The notes beneath the pieces were generated by a model. The model made no database searches, had not been told where the DNA came from, and was given only the letters and a program-made list of their open reading frames with translations. From assembly GCF_039794105.1 (NCBI RefSeq), contig NZ_JBDIWA010000002.1, forward strand, positions 1 to 64,000: a stretch of DNA of 64,000 nucleotides, read 5' to 3'. This document shows, piece by piece, positions 35,121-42,927 of this stretch; positions within the stretch are counted from its first letter, which is position 1; each line of letters opens with the position of its first letter. This DNA comes from Kuenenia sp039794105 (GTDB taxonomy: Bacteria > Planctomycetota > Brocadiia > Brocadiales > Brocadiaceae). The position numbers were made by a program, and so were the translations under genes.

Positions 35121-37253
35121 ATGGGCGCATCAAACGTTGATACCTCAAATCGTATTCTAATTGAATATGATGACAAAATTGCCAGAATGTTCACCATAGC
35201 CACCATCGTTTGGGCGGCAATCGCCTTCACAATAGGGGTATTTGTGGCATTTCAAATTGCGGTTTGGCAATTAAATTTTAATACCGGCTGGCTTACCTAC
35301 GGACGGCTAAGGCCGGTACACACCAACGCAAACATCTTCGCATTTGCCGGCAATGCCATTTTTGCCGGCATATACCATTCTTCTCAGCGGTTATTAAAGA
35401 CACGCATGTTTTCCGATACCTTAGGCAGGCTGCACTTTTGGGGATGGCAAAGTATTATCGTACTGGCTGCCATTACAATACCGCTCGGGTTAACGCAGGG
35501 GAAAGAATATGCCGAGCTGGAATGGCCTATTGATATTCTTGTCGCTTTGGTATGGGTGATATTTGCCATTAATTTTTTTGGCACTTTGCTGAAACGCAAT
35601 GAAAAACACCTGTACGTTTCCATCTGGTTTTACATTGCTACGGTCATTACCGTGGGAATGCTTTACATTATTAATGCAATAAGCCTGCCCGTTAGTTTGT
35701 TTAAAAGTTATATTGTATTTGCCGGAATACAGGACGCGCTTGTTCAATGGTGGTACGGACATAATGCCGTCGCCTTTTTCCTTACTACGCCTTTTCTCGG
35801 ATTAATGTATTACTATTTGCCAAAAGCCGTAAACAGGCCTGTTTACAGCTACAGGCTTTCTATATTACACTTCTGGTCTCTTATCTTTATTTATATCTGG
35901 GCAGGTCCTCATCATCTTTTGAATACGGCGCTGCCTGCCTGGCTGCAAACCCTGGGTGTAATTTTCAGCGTTATGTTATGGGCGCCAAGTTGGGGCGGTA
36001 TGGTAAACGGTCTGTTAACGATCCGGGGGGCATGGCATTTATTACGCACTGAACCAATCGTTAAATTTTTTGTGGCGGCCATTACTTTTTACGGTATGGG
36101 AACCTTTGAAGGGTCGCTTCTCTCCATGAAGCCGGTAAACGCTATTGGCCATTACACCGACTGGATTATAGGACATGTTCATGTGGGGACATTGGGCTGG
36201 AACGGATTTCTTGCGTTTGCGATGATATATTATATTGTCCCGAAATTATGGAAAACAGAATTATATAGCAAAAAACTCGCAAACATACATTTCTGGGCAG
36301 GTCTTTTAGGCATACTTCTTTATTACATTTCAATGCTGGCCGCAGGAATTACACAAAGTTTGATGTGGATGGAAATGGACAATAAAGGAAATCTTGTCTA
36401 TCCGGAATTCATTGAAACCGTTATTCGCATAATTCCGCTCTTTTACTTCCGCGCAATAGGGGGAGTATTGTTCTTGGGCGGTTTCTTACTGCTGCTGTAT
36501 AACATCTGCAAGACCATCAGACTATCGCCCCGCGATTTAAAAAATGATACAATACAAATAATTGTATCCCCTAAGGCCGTTCTCCTTTCAGAACACGGAC
36601 ACAGAAGGCTTGAAGGAATGGCGGTTACGTTTAGTGTTTTGGCGCTTATTGCCATCATGGTAGGCTCTGTCATTGAAATAGTCCCCACCCTTTCCATTCA
36701 TAAATACATTACACCGGAGAACAAAATGGCGTCATTCACGCCTTTGGAACTGGAAGGGCGGGATATTTATATTAAAGAAGGGTGCCACAATTGCCATTCG
36801 CAAATGGTCCGGACGATGCCTCCGGAAATATTACGATACGGACACGCTTCCATTATTGAAGAATCCATGTACGACAGGCCTTCTCAATGGGGGTCGAAAC
36901 GCACGGGGCCAGACCTTGCAAGACTGGGGAAAAAATACCCCGACCTTTGGCATTACATGCATATGATAAATCCCCGCGCCGTCATAAAGGAATCAATTAT
37001 GCCCGCCTACCCCTGGCTGGCAAAGAAGAAGATTCACTTTTTCGGAATAAGAAAGAAGATATCCCTCCTCCATAAAATGGGCGCTCCCTATTCAGAAAAA
37101 GAACGGGCGGACGCAGATATTATGGCGGAAATACAGGCGCATGAAATTGCCGAATCTCTTAAAAAACAAGGCGTGAAAGAAAATGTGGAAGACAAGGAAA
37201 TCACTGCATTAATAGCATATCTCCAGGCGCTTGGACAGAAAGGAGTTCAATAA
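35121..37253 (+). CDS. ccoNO: cbb3-type cytochrome c oxidase, fused CcoN-CcoO
   Basis: 710 aa from the ATG at 35121, preceded by GGAGA. Residues 1 to about 485 are the haem-copper subunit I with about 12 membrane spans. A haem b histidine is H67 in PVHTNAN; H214 in YGHNAV, H264/H265 in GPHHLL and H352/H354 in GHVHVG are the other metal and haem ligands. Residues about 530-710 are the CcoO mono-haem cytochrome, with C555-HN-C558-H559 and a later IMPAYPW methionine ligand. CcoN and CcoO are usually separate proteins; here the join is in frame and lies after the last membrane spans. The enzyme reduces oxygen at the membrane with high affinity. Confidence 0.92.
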   Translation: MGASNVDTSNRILIEYDDKIARMFTIATIVWAAIAFTIGVFVAFQIAVWQLNFNTGWLTYGRLRPVHTNANIFAFAGNAIFAGIYHSSQRLLKTRMFSDTLGRLHFWGWQSIIVLAAITIPLGLTQGKEYAELEWPIDILVALVWVIFAINFFGTLLKRNEKHLYVSIWFYIATVITVGMLYIINAISLPVSLFKSYIVFAGIQDALVQWWYGHNAVAFFLTTPFLGLMYYYLPKAVNRPVYSYRLSILHFWSLIFIYIWAGPHHLLNTALPAWLQTLGVIFSVMLWAPSWGGMVNGLLTIRGAWHLLRTEPIVKFFVAAITFYGMGTFEGSLLSMKPVNAIGHYTDWIIGHVHVGTLGWNGFLAFAMIYYIVPKLWKTELYSKKLANIHFWAGLLGILLYYISMLAAGITQSLMWMEMDNKGNLVYPEFIETVIRIIPLFYFRAIGGVLFLGGFLLLLYNICKTIRLSPRDLKNDTIQIIVSPKAVLLSEHGHRRLEGMAVTFSVLALIAIMVGSVIEIVPTLSIHKYITPENKMASFTPLELEGRDIYIKEGCHNCHSQMVRTMPPEILRYGHASIIEESMYDRPSQWGSKRTGPDLARLGKKYPDLWHYMHMINPRAVIKESIMPAYPWLAKKKIHFFGIRKKISLLHKMGAPYSEKERADADIMAEIQAHEIAESLKKQGVKENVEDKEITALIAYLQALGQKGVQ

Positions 37254-37254
37254 T

Positions 37255-37425
37255 ATGAAACAACAGGCTTTAGCGCATTTTACCGATACGTATTTGGCGG
37301 CGATTGGATTTTTTTTATTCTTTTTTGTTTTTCTGGGCATCCTTTTTTGGATTCAAAGGAAGGGCGCTGCAAAACACTATGATTATATGTCCCATTTGCC
37401 GCTTCGCGAGGAGGAACGATCATGA
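37255..37425 (+). CDS. ccoQ: cbb3 oxidase small subunit CcoQ-like
   Basis: 56 aa with one membrane span (about residues 14-34) and a short polar tail, the size and layout of CcoQ. AGGAG lies 9 bases upstream of the ATG. It starts one base after the ccoNO stop and overlaps ccoP by 4 bases. The identification is mainly by position, as CcoQ sequences are poorly conserved. Confidence 0.75.
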   Translation: MKQQALAHFTDTYLAAIGFFLFFFVFLGILFWIQRKGAAKHYDYMSHLPLREEERS

Positions 37426-38003
37426 ACAAGGATACTCATGTAAAAGATGTTCCTGTGACAGGAGATGAATACGACGGGATTACCGAATATGACAACCCAT
37501 GCCCGCCATGGCTGATGTATATTTTCTATACAACGATCCTTTTTGCCGTCTTCTACCTTGGGTACCATTTCGGAAGCGTTAGGAGCGGGAAATTGCATGT
37601 AGCCGCGACTGTTGTTCCACCTGCGAATATGACGCAGGCGGAAGAAGTACTGCTGGAACTGCCTGAAATAACTGAGGCGCAGCTCACTACGCTGCTGGCG
37701 GACAAGGATGCATTGGCAAAGGGGAAAGAGGTGTACGCCTCAAAATGTTCTTCCTGCCATGGAGAAGAGGGAGAAGGACTGATCGGGCCAAACCTGGTGG
37801 ATAATTACTGGTTGCACGGCAGAGGGGGAATACGCGAAATAGCAAGCATAATCAGCGAGGGCATTCCCGACACCGGCATGGCTGCATGGAGAGGAAGAAT
37901 TACAGATGAAAACATTCAGCGAACAGCCGCCTATATAAAATCATTAAGCGGTTCCATGCCTGAAAACCCAAGAGACCCGGAAGGAGAACTTGTAGAAGAA
38001 TAA
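37422..38003 (+). CDS. ccoP: cbb3 oxidase subunit III, single-haem CcoP
   Basis: 193 aa. The N-terminal FixP_N segment (DGITEYDNPCPPW at residues 18-30) leads into one membrane span (about 32-48). There is one cytochrome c domain, with C109-SS-C112-H113 and the likely axial M153. Standard CcoP has two haem c groups and is roughly 100 residues longer, so this is a short mono-haem form. The gene overlaps ccoQ by 4 bases and ends 1 base before ccoG. Confidence 0.88.
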   Translation: MNKDTHVKDVPVTGDEYDGITEYDNPCPPWLMYIFYTTILFAVFYLGYHFGSVRSGKLHVAATVVPPANMTQAEEVLLELPEITEAQLTTLLADKDALAKGKEVYASKCSSCHGEEGEGLIGPNLVDNYWLHGRGGIREIASIISEGIPDTGMAAWRGRITDENIQRTAAYIKSLSGSMPENPRDPEGELVEE

Positions 38004-38004
38004 T

Positions 38005-39405
38005 ATGTCGAAAAACTTCTACAATCCGCCCCAGGAGGGTATTCGCATAACCCATCCTATGGCAGTTTACGGATTCTACAGAAAGTACAGAACCATTGTT
38101 GAAATAGCGCTGCTCATCGCATTTTTTCTGCTTCCATGGATAAAAATAAACGGTTTTCCTGCAATTCTCATTGACATACCACACAGAAGATTTTCGCTGT
38201 TTGGCTTACAATTCTGGGGGCATGACACGCCCATGCTCTTCTTCGTGATGGCAAGTTTTTCCATGGGAATCGTCTTTGCCACTTCTGCCTGGGGAAGGGT
38301 ATGGTGCGGATGGGCTTGCCCGCAAACGGTTTTTATTGGAGCAATTTTCCGAAAAATTGAATCTTTCGTGGAGGGAGGCCATATTGCGAGAATCAAACTC
38401 CGGAAGGCGCCTTTTCACAAAGAGAAATTAATCAAAAAAACCGTTAAATGGTCTTTGTTTTTTCTGATAAGCACGGTTATCTCTCACACAATCCTTGCAT
38501 ATTTTGCCGGAGCAGAAAATCTCGTCTCAATGATTGCCATTTCCCCCTTTAAAAACTGGGCGGTTTTTCTGACCACAGGTATTGTCACCATTGTGGTAAT
38601 GTTGAATTTTGGCTGGTTTAGGGAGCAGTTGTGCATATCAATCTGCCCGTACGGAAGATTGCAATCGGTATTAATGGACGAAAACTCCCTTGCAATAATT
38701 TACGATGAAAAAAGAGGTGAACCGCGAAAAGGGCTGCAACCGAAGACGGAAGAGGCGGGAGATTGCATTAATTGCTATAAATGTGTTGCCGTTTGTCCAA
38801 CAGGAATAGATATCCGCAAAGGGCTGCAAATGGAATGTATTGCCTGCACTGCCTGCATTGACGCATGCGACACGGTGATGGCAACGGTAAAAAAGCCGAA
38901 GGGGCTTATACGGTATGAGTCGGAAAACGGCCTGAGAGGAAGACCCTCAGGTTTTTGGCGCATTAAAAACATTATTTATCTGGGATTAGTCTCCGCCTGC
39001 CTGATAGGATTAGCCTCCTATATTTCAAACAGGCCTGATTTGGATATTACCGTATTGAGAGCGCAGGAAAGTCCTTATCGGGTAATTACCAAATCCCGGG
39101 AAGAACCCCTCATCTCAAACCATTACACGCTGAATCTGAAAAACCAGAGCTTTCATGAGATAGAAGTGGATATTAAACACGCTGAAGACAGCAGGAATAA
39201 AGGGATTGAAATTATAGCGCCGACGTATCCTGAAATGATTGCGCCGGGAAAAACAACAAAAAACCATTTTTTCATAACGTTTCCCAAATCGCTTTTGAGC
39301 GAAAAAGGGCAACTGAATTTTCAATTACACATTGCCGCTACATCAAACAACAAAACAACCCGAAATTACATAAAGGAGTTAACCCTTGCCGGACCTGTCA
39401 AATAA
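38005..39405 (+). CDS. ccoG: cbb3 oxidase accessory protein CcoG (FixG/RdxA)
   Basis: 466 aa. Several membrane spans in the first half with the WCGWACPQTVF motif, then two 4Fe-4S clusters: C254, C257, C260, C264 and C278, C281, C284, C288. A C-terminal Ig-like FixG domain fills about residues 350-466. CcoG is thought to reduce copper for oxidase assembly. It starts right after ccoP and overlaps the next gene by 20 bases. Confidence 0.92.
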   Translation: MSKNFYNPPQEGIRITHPMAVYGFYRKYRTIVEIALLIAFFLLPWIKINGFPAILIDIPHRRFSLFGLQFWGHDTPMLFFVMASFSMGIVFATSAWGRVWCGWACPQTVFIGAIFRKIESFVEGGHIARIKLRKAPFHKEKLIKKTVKWSLFFLISTVISHTILAYFAGAENLVSMIAISPFKNWAVFLTTGIVTIVVMLNFGWFREQLCISICPYGRLQSVLMDENSLAIIYDEKRGEPRKGLQPKTEEAGDCINCYKCVAVCPTGIDIRKGLQMECIACTACIDACDTVMATVKKPKGLIRYESENGLRGRPSGFWRIKNIIYLGLVSACLIGLASYISNRPDLDITVLRAQESPYRVITKSREEPLISNHYTLNLKNQSFHEIEVDIKHAEDSRNKGIEIIAPTYPEMIAPGKTTKNHFFITFPKSLLSEKGQLNFQLHIAATSNNKTTRNYIKELTLAGPVK

Positions 39406-40093
39406 TATAATACAACGCATTGGAGAGATGTCACCCTTCTTTGTTCCTTTTGCAGTAATTGCCGCAAGCCTTATCGGCAGTGTCCACTGTGTAGGAATGT
39501 GCGGCGGCCTGGCATTAGCCGCAAGCGCTCACAGCAAGGCAGGTCTGATTTCATACCATATAGGACGCTTTTTGGGATACTTTTGCATTGGCGCCCTGGC
39601 GGGGCTTCTTGGCTCGAAATTTATCCATTCAGAAATGAAATACCTCTCTTTTGTATCAACGATTTTTCTGGGGATAACCTTCTTTATTATCGGATTCCGT
39701 ATTCTGAAAGAGGGCAATTTGCACATAAAACAACCGTATTTTCTACGGTTATTTTACCAGAAAAGAGTAGGGCGTTTATTAGAAGCCAGGGTTTCGCCCA
39801 AGAGAACTGGTTTTTTAATAGGGATACTCAGCCCTTTACTGCCATGCGGATGGTTATATGGTTTTATCCTTATAGCCGTTGCTACGCACAATCCACTATG
39901 GGGTGGCATATTGCTTTTCTCGTTCTGGTTAGGCACTATCCCCGCACTCTCAGGCATTTCCTACCTGGCAAAAAAACCTATAAAACTCCTTAATAATAAG
40001 GCAAAGGCTTTTGTGGGCGTATTTTTGATTTTTATTGGCATATCAAGCGTAATCATAAAATTAACCGGCATGAACTCCAACTGTTGCCATTAA
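39386..40093 (+). CDS. SafE/TauE-like (CcoS-operon type) membrane protein
   Basis: 235 aa from TTG at 39386, with AAGGAG 7 bases upstream. About six membrane spans with GSVHCVGMCGGLALAAS near the N-terminus and SPLLPCGWLYGF in the middle. This cysteine-containing DsbD-like/SafE family is regularly encoded with cbb3 genes and is suspected to help copper or haem handling. It ends the operon. No ccoI copper ATPase or ccoH gene is in the window. Confidence 0.82.
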   Translation: MPDLSNNIIQRIGEMSPFFVPFAVIAASLIGSVHCVGMCGGLALAASAHSKAGLISYHIGRFLGYFCIGALAGLLGSKFIHSEMKYLSFVSTIFLGITFFIIGFRILKEGNLHIKQPYFLRLFYQKRVGRLLEARVSPKRTGFLIGILSPLLPCGWLYGFILIAVATHNPLWGGILLFSFWLGTIPALSGISYLAKKPIKLLNNKAKAFVGVFLIFIGISSVIIKLTGMNSNCCH

Positions 40094-40117
40094 AAATCCA
40101 AAGGGACGTTGTCTTGT

Positions 40118-40143
40118 AATTCAGGGAACACCATACTTAATTA
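40118..40143 (+). repeat. 26-base direct repeat, copy 1
   Basis: Starts AATTCAGGGAACACCATACT. The same 26 bases with two changes recur at 42579-42604, just before a dead REP-associated transposase gene. Together the copies flank the small ORF and the first glycosidase-like gene. Confidence 0.7.
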
Positions 40144-40188
40144 TGGAATAATAGATGATGCTACTAAAAGGCTGAAAGGAGTCAAATA

Positions 40189-40335
40189 GTGTCAGTAATA
40201 AGCTTAAGACTGAAAGACAGCCTTTCCGATCTCCGCATGGAAATCACAGATACTGATAGTTTGGATTTCAGAGAAATGCTGAAAAAACAAAAAGAGGTTT
40301 TAATGAAAGTGGTGGAAACGTTACGGCAGGCATAA
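40189..40335 (+). CDS. Small hypothetical protein (48 aa)
   Basis: Starts at GTG with AAAGGAG about 8 bases upstream. The product is short, charged and probably helical (KDSLSDLRMEITDTDSLDFR in the middle). No family recognised. Could be real because of the ribosome-binding site, but the length makes chance possible. Confidence 0.35.
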   Translation: MSVISLRLKDSLSDLRMEITDTDSLDFREMLKKQKEVLMKVVETLRQA

Positions 40336-40387
40336 TAAAGGAATTGCTCCCCTCTAAATGCCGCTGGAGTTGGGAACTACATTCACG

Positions 40388-40410
40388 GGTTCAGGTTTGT
40401 AACCTGAACC
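40388..40410. repeat. 23-base palindrome (GGTTCAGGTT family)
   Basis: GGTTCAGGTT-TGT-AACCTGAACC, perfect 10-bp arms. A second copy with a different 3-base centre is at 40550-40572. Confidence 0.75.
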
Positions 40411-40549
40411 AAACATTTTATACTTTCAATCCAGCCTTCTATTAGGAGAACAAATGACAAATAAATTCCAGATTCTAAACAGGGATTTTGGGATTTGGGC
40501 ATTGGAATTTTGCCGTAGTACATTGCCCCATTATACGCATAAACTCATA

Positions 40550-40572
40550 GGTTCAGGTTGCAAACCTGAACC
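40550..40572. repeat. 23-base palindrome (GGTTCAGGTT family), copy 2
   Basis: GGTTCAGGTT-GCA-AACCTGAACC. Same arms as the copy at 40388, so the sequence is a repeated element, not a single terminator. Confidence 0.75.
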
Positions 40573-40618
40573 CGCCGGGAATTAACAGCAGAGCATATTT
40601 TGAATTGTTTCATTTTTT

Positions 40619-40919
40619 GTAACATTTTAGTCTTTTGAAAAACGTATTACTACCTATAAGCTCCGTAGGAGCAGCCTGTTTGTAGCAAATTAAAATATTA
40701 TAACAGATCGTAGAGACAGGTTTGAAACCTGTCTCTACAATTAGGAGCGACCTGTCTCTTTTAAATCCATATTAAACAGGTCTGCCAGAATATGGACAGG
40801 CCGCTCCTATGGAGCTATTTACCCGATTGAATTTTATTGCGCTACAAACAGATCGCCCCTAACGGGGCTACAGGGTATTTTTTTTATCCCATGAATTTTT
40901 CAAAAAGCTAAAATGTTAC
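40619..40919. mobile_element. MITE-like element with 24-bp terminal inverted repeats
   Basis: The left end (40619-40642) and right end (40896-40919) match as inverted repeats at 22 of 24 positions, reading GTAACATTTTAG then a TTTTGAAAAA end. Inside are several smaller palindromes, among them 40710-40738, and CTCCGTAGGAG-type words. There is no coding capacity. A clear target duplication is not visible because the flanks are T-rich. Solo ends elsewhere (34536, 49511) support a dispersed family. Confidence 0.6.
40710..40738. repeat. 29-base palindrome, intergenic copy
   Basis: Perfect 14-bp arms, GTAGAGACAGGTTT, around one central G. The identical arms occur inside the methylase coding region at 55632-55660. 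Confidence 0.85.
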
Positions 40920-40947
40920 CACTTTTTCAAAAATGAGGAGGTTGAGA

Positions 40948-42510
40948 ATGATCATGTTATTTAACTCAAAATATTCAAACAATCTAATCCGGAATTTATC
41001 CCTGAACAAACCTTTTTTACCTGCAGATTTCAACATTATTTGCAATAACACTTTTTTTAAACTCTTTAAAAAAATATTTTCCTTAAATATACCCAGATTA
41101 GTTATTCCGTTAACGATTATCATTTTAGCATCAATTGCAAGAGCCGGAGATCCGGAGGATTCTGTTTTTGGATATCATCCCGCGGCAGTATTGGAAAACG
41201 GCTATCCCAACAACGGCTTATTTGATGCTGAATATATTGGAGTCAAATGGACCCGCCAGGCAACACCGGCATATTGGTCAATAGTTCAGCCAGATGTAGA
41301 TATTGATGAGTACGATTTTGATTTTTATGACCGTCAATGGGGAAATGTCCCTTCAAGTATGTGTATTATGGGATGCCTTGCTCCTGGTGGCGGACGAACA
41401 TTGGAGGATTCATGGTTCCCAACTGATGAAGGACAATACACTGACTTTGTAAAAACAATTGTAGAGCGATACGATGGGGATGGAATCAACGATATGCCGG
41501 GTTTGCGAAACCCAATCAAATATTGGCAGGTGGGAAATGAGTTTGGGGGTTCTGGCTGGTCAGATTTCGCAGAATTACAAAAAATATCTTATCAGGCAAT
41601 CAAAGATGCGTGTCCTGATTGTGCCGTGTTGCTTGGTGGGATATCAAGTTTATCGTTTGATTACATGTCCCGATTTGATGAACATTACGGATCCGTTATT
41701 GAAGAATTAAATGGCAATTTTATAGATATTATTGATATTCATTGGTATGAAGAAGCTGATGGTGGTTATCGTTTGAAAGACAACACAACCGGTGACGACA
41801 TTTTGGACCATGTACGTGATTTTCTTGTTAAAAGCGGCTTTCCTGAAGATATACCTATTTGGTCAACTGAAATGGGTACATATTCAGGGCTGCCGGAAGG
41901 GTTGCCTTATCAAACGGAACATCAGCATGCAACTGATAATTTTAAGCGCTACATTTACGGATTATCAAGAGGCATATCAAAAATTTTCCAATCCTATGGA
42001 ATGATGGAAGGCTGGCAAGATGAAGATGATATTTTTGACCACACGGGCTTAATTTATGAAGGGAAAAATTCCGGAGACAGAGGACTTGGAGTGAAAAAAC
42101 TCGGATACTATTCTTACAAAAAAATGACTGAAACATTAGAAGACGCCGATTGGTCAACATTAGAAATGCTACATGATGGCGCCGATACTGATTTACTATA
42201 TCTTTTCAGGATCATAAAAGATAATACGCCACTCTATATTGCCTGGTGGGATTATTTTGACGATCCGGATTATTTTCCGGGAAAGACGAGAGATCTGCGT
42301 TTAAGAGGAATTCCCGGAAACTTTATTACCGTTACAAAGGTTGTTCCAGAGTATGAATATGGGGAAGAAATAACCGATTATGATACGGCATTTACCGTTT
42401 ATAACAGACCCATAAGAAGGGGCATTGTAAAAATCGCTCTGGACGAGACGCCTGTTTTCGTGGAGGCGCCTAAAAATGTCGATATACCACAGCTAAAAAT
42501 AAATAAGTAA
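40948..42510 (+). CDS. Secreted glycoside-hydrolase-like protein (clan A TIM barrel)
   Basis: 520 aa from the ATG at 40948, with AGGAGG 6 bases upstream. A long basic N-terminus and a hydrophobic segment (about residues 49-62) ending in ARAG suggest export or anchoring. The barrel carries the two catalytic-type glutamates of clan GH-A: E198 in WQVGNEFG (acid/base) and E308 in WSTEMGTY (nucleophile). The nearest families are GH39/GH5-like, but I cannot assign one. It probably acts on surface or extracellular polysaccharide. It is flanked by 26-base direct repeats. Confidence 0.78.
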   Translation: MIMLFNSKYSNNLIRNLSLNKPFLPADFNIICNNTFFKLFKKIFSLNIPRLVIPLTIIILASIARAGDPEDSVFGYHPAAVLENGYPNNGLFDAEYIGVKWTRQATPAYWSIVQPDVDIDEYDFDFYDRQWGNVPSSMCIMGCLAPGGGRTLEDSWFPTDEGQYTDFVKTIVERYDGDGINDMPGLRNPIKYWQVGNEFGGSGWSDFAELQKISYQAIKDACPDCAVLLGGISSLSFDYMSRFDEHYGSVIEELNGNFIDIIDIHWYEEADGGYRLKDNTTGDDILDHVRDFLVKSGFPEDIPIWSTEMGTYSGLPEGLPYQTEHQHATDNFKRYIYGLSRGISKIFQSYGMMEGWQDEDDIFDHTGLIYEGKNSGDRGLGVKKLGYYSYKKMTETLEDADWSTLEMLHDGADTDLLYLFRIIKDNTPLYIAWWDYFDDPDYFPGKTRDLRLRGIPGNFITVTKVVPEYEYGEEITDYDTAFTVYNRPIRRGIVKIALDETPVFVEAPKNVDIPQLKINK

Positions 42511-42578
42511 GTAAAAACACACGCATACAAATATAAAAATCTTTTGGACACCTGGACAGTAATTCAACAAACCTTATT

Positions 42579-42604
42579 AATTCAGGGGACGCCATACTTA
42601 ATTA
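42579..42604 (+). repeat. 26-base direct repeat, copy 2
   Basis: Starts AATTCAGGGGACGCCATACT; 24 of 26 bases equal the copy at 40118. Sequences of this kind are, from memory, common just upstream of IS200-like/REP-associated transposases, which fits the remnant that begins 35 bases later. Confidence 0.75.
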
Positions 42605-42638
42605 CAGACTTTGTTTTTAAAATATTTAAGATGTGTTT

Positions 42639-42758
42639 ATGTCCGGAATTGCTCGTGTAGTCGTACCAGAAGTCCCGCACCATATTACTCAGCGAGGAAA
42701 TTGACGTTTGCAGACATTCTTCTGCGACGGGGATTATGATGCATGCATTATACATTGA
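42639..42758 (+). pseudogene. REP-associated (IS200-like) transposase, N-terminal remnant
   Basis: The frame reads MSGIARVVVPEVPHHITQRG then N, a TGA stop at 42702-42704, and continues RLQTFFCDGDYDACII before ending at 42758. The start is the highly conserved N-terminus of the Y1-transposase-related RAYT family, where NR or NRR normally follows QRG. A C-to-T change of CGA would give the stop. The rest of the gene, including the HxH/tyrosine region, is gone. RAYT proteins move or process REP palindromes. Confidence 0.85.
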
Positions 42759-42803
42759 CTTGATAGTATAGAAATTTTCATTCGGCCGTGCGTCTCTACA
42801 TCA

Positions 42804-42887
42804 AATTCCCCTCTTGGGAGGGGTGCGGGATGGGTAAAAATGAATGCCGCTGGGTTTTTGTCTTTTAAAACCCAACCCAATTTAATA
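42804..42887 (-). repeat. Partial inverted copy of the 4279-4400 repeat
   Basis: Read on the minus strand it shows the same word order as at 4279: GGGTTGGGTTTTAAAAGAC, AAACCCA, GCGGCATTCATTTTTACCCA, then CCCCTCCCAAGAGGGGAA. The second long arm is missing. Confidence 0.7.
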
Positions 42888-42927
42888 ACCGCCAAAACAC
42901 ATTAGTCTAAGGAAAGGTATCGGGAAA

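Larger units (their letters stand above)
42511..42927. other. Spacer holding transposase remnant and repeats
   Basis: 417 bases between the two glycosidase-like genes. Contents are listed separately: a 26-base repeat, a dead transposase start and a dispersed-repeat copy. A GGAAAGG site precedes the next gene. Confidence 0.7.

Noticed and set aside
39499..39993. 164-codon frame inside the SafE/TauE-like gene
   Set aside because: Alternative frame of a membrane protein with recognisable family motifs; no ribosome-binding site.
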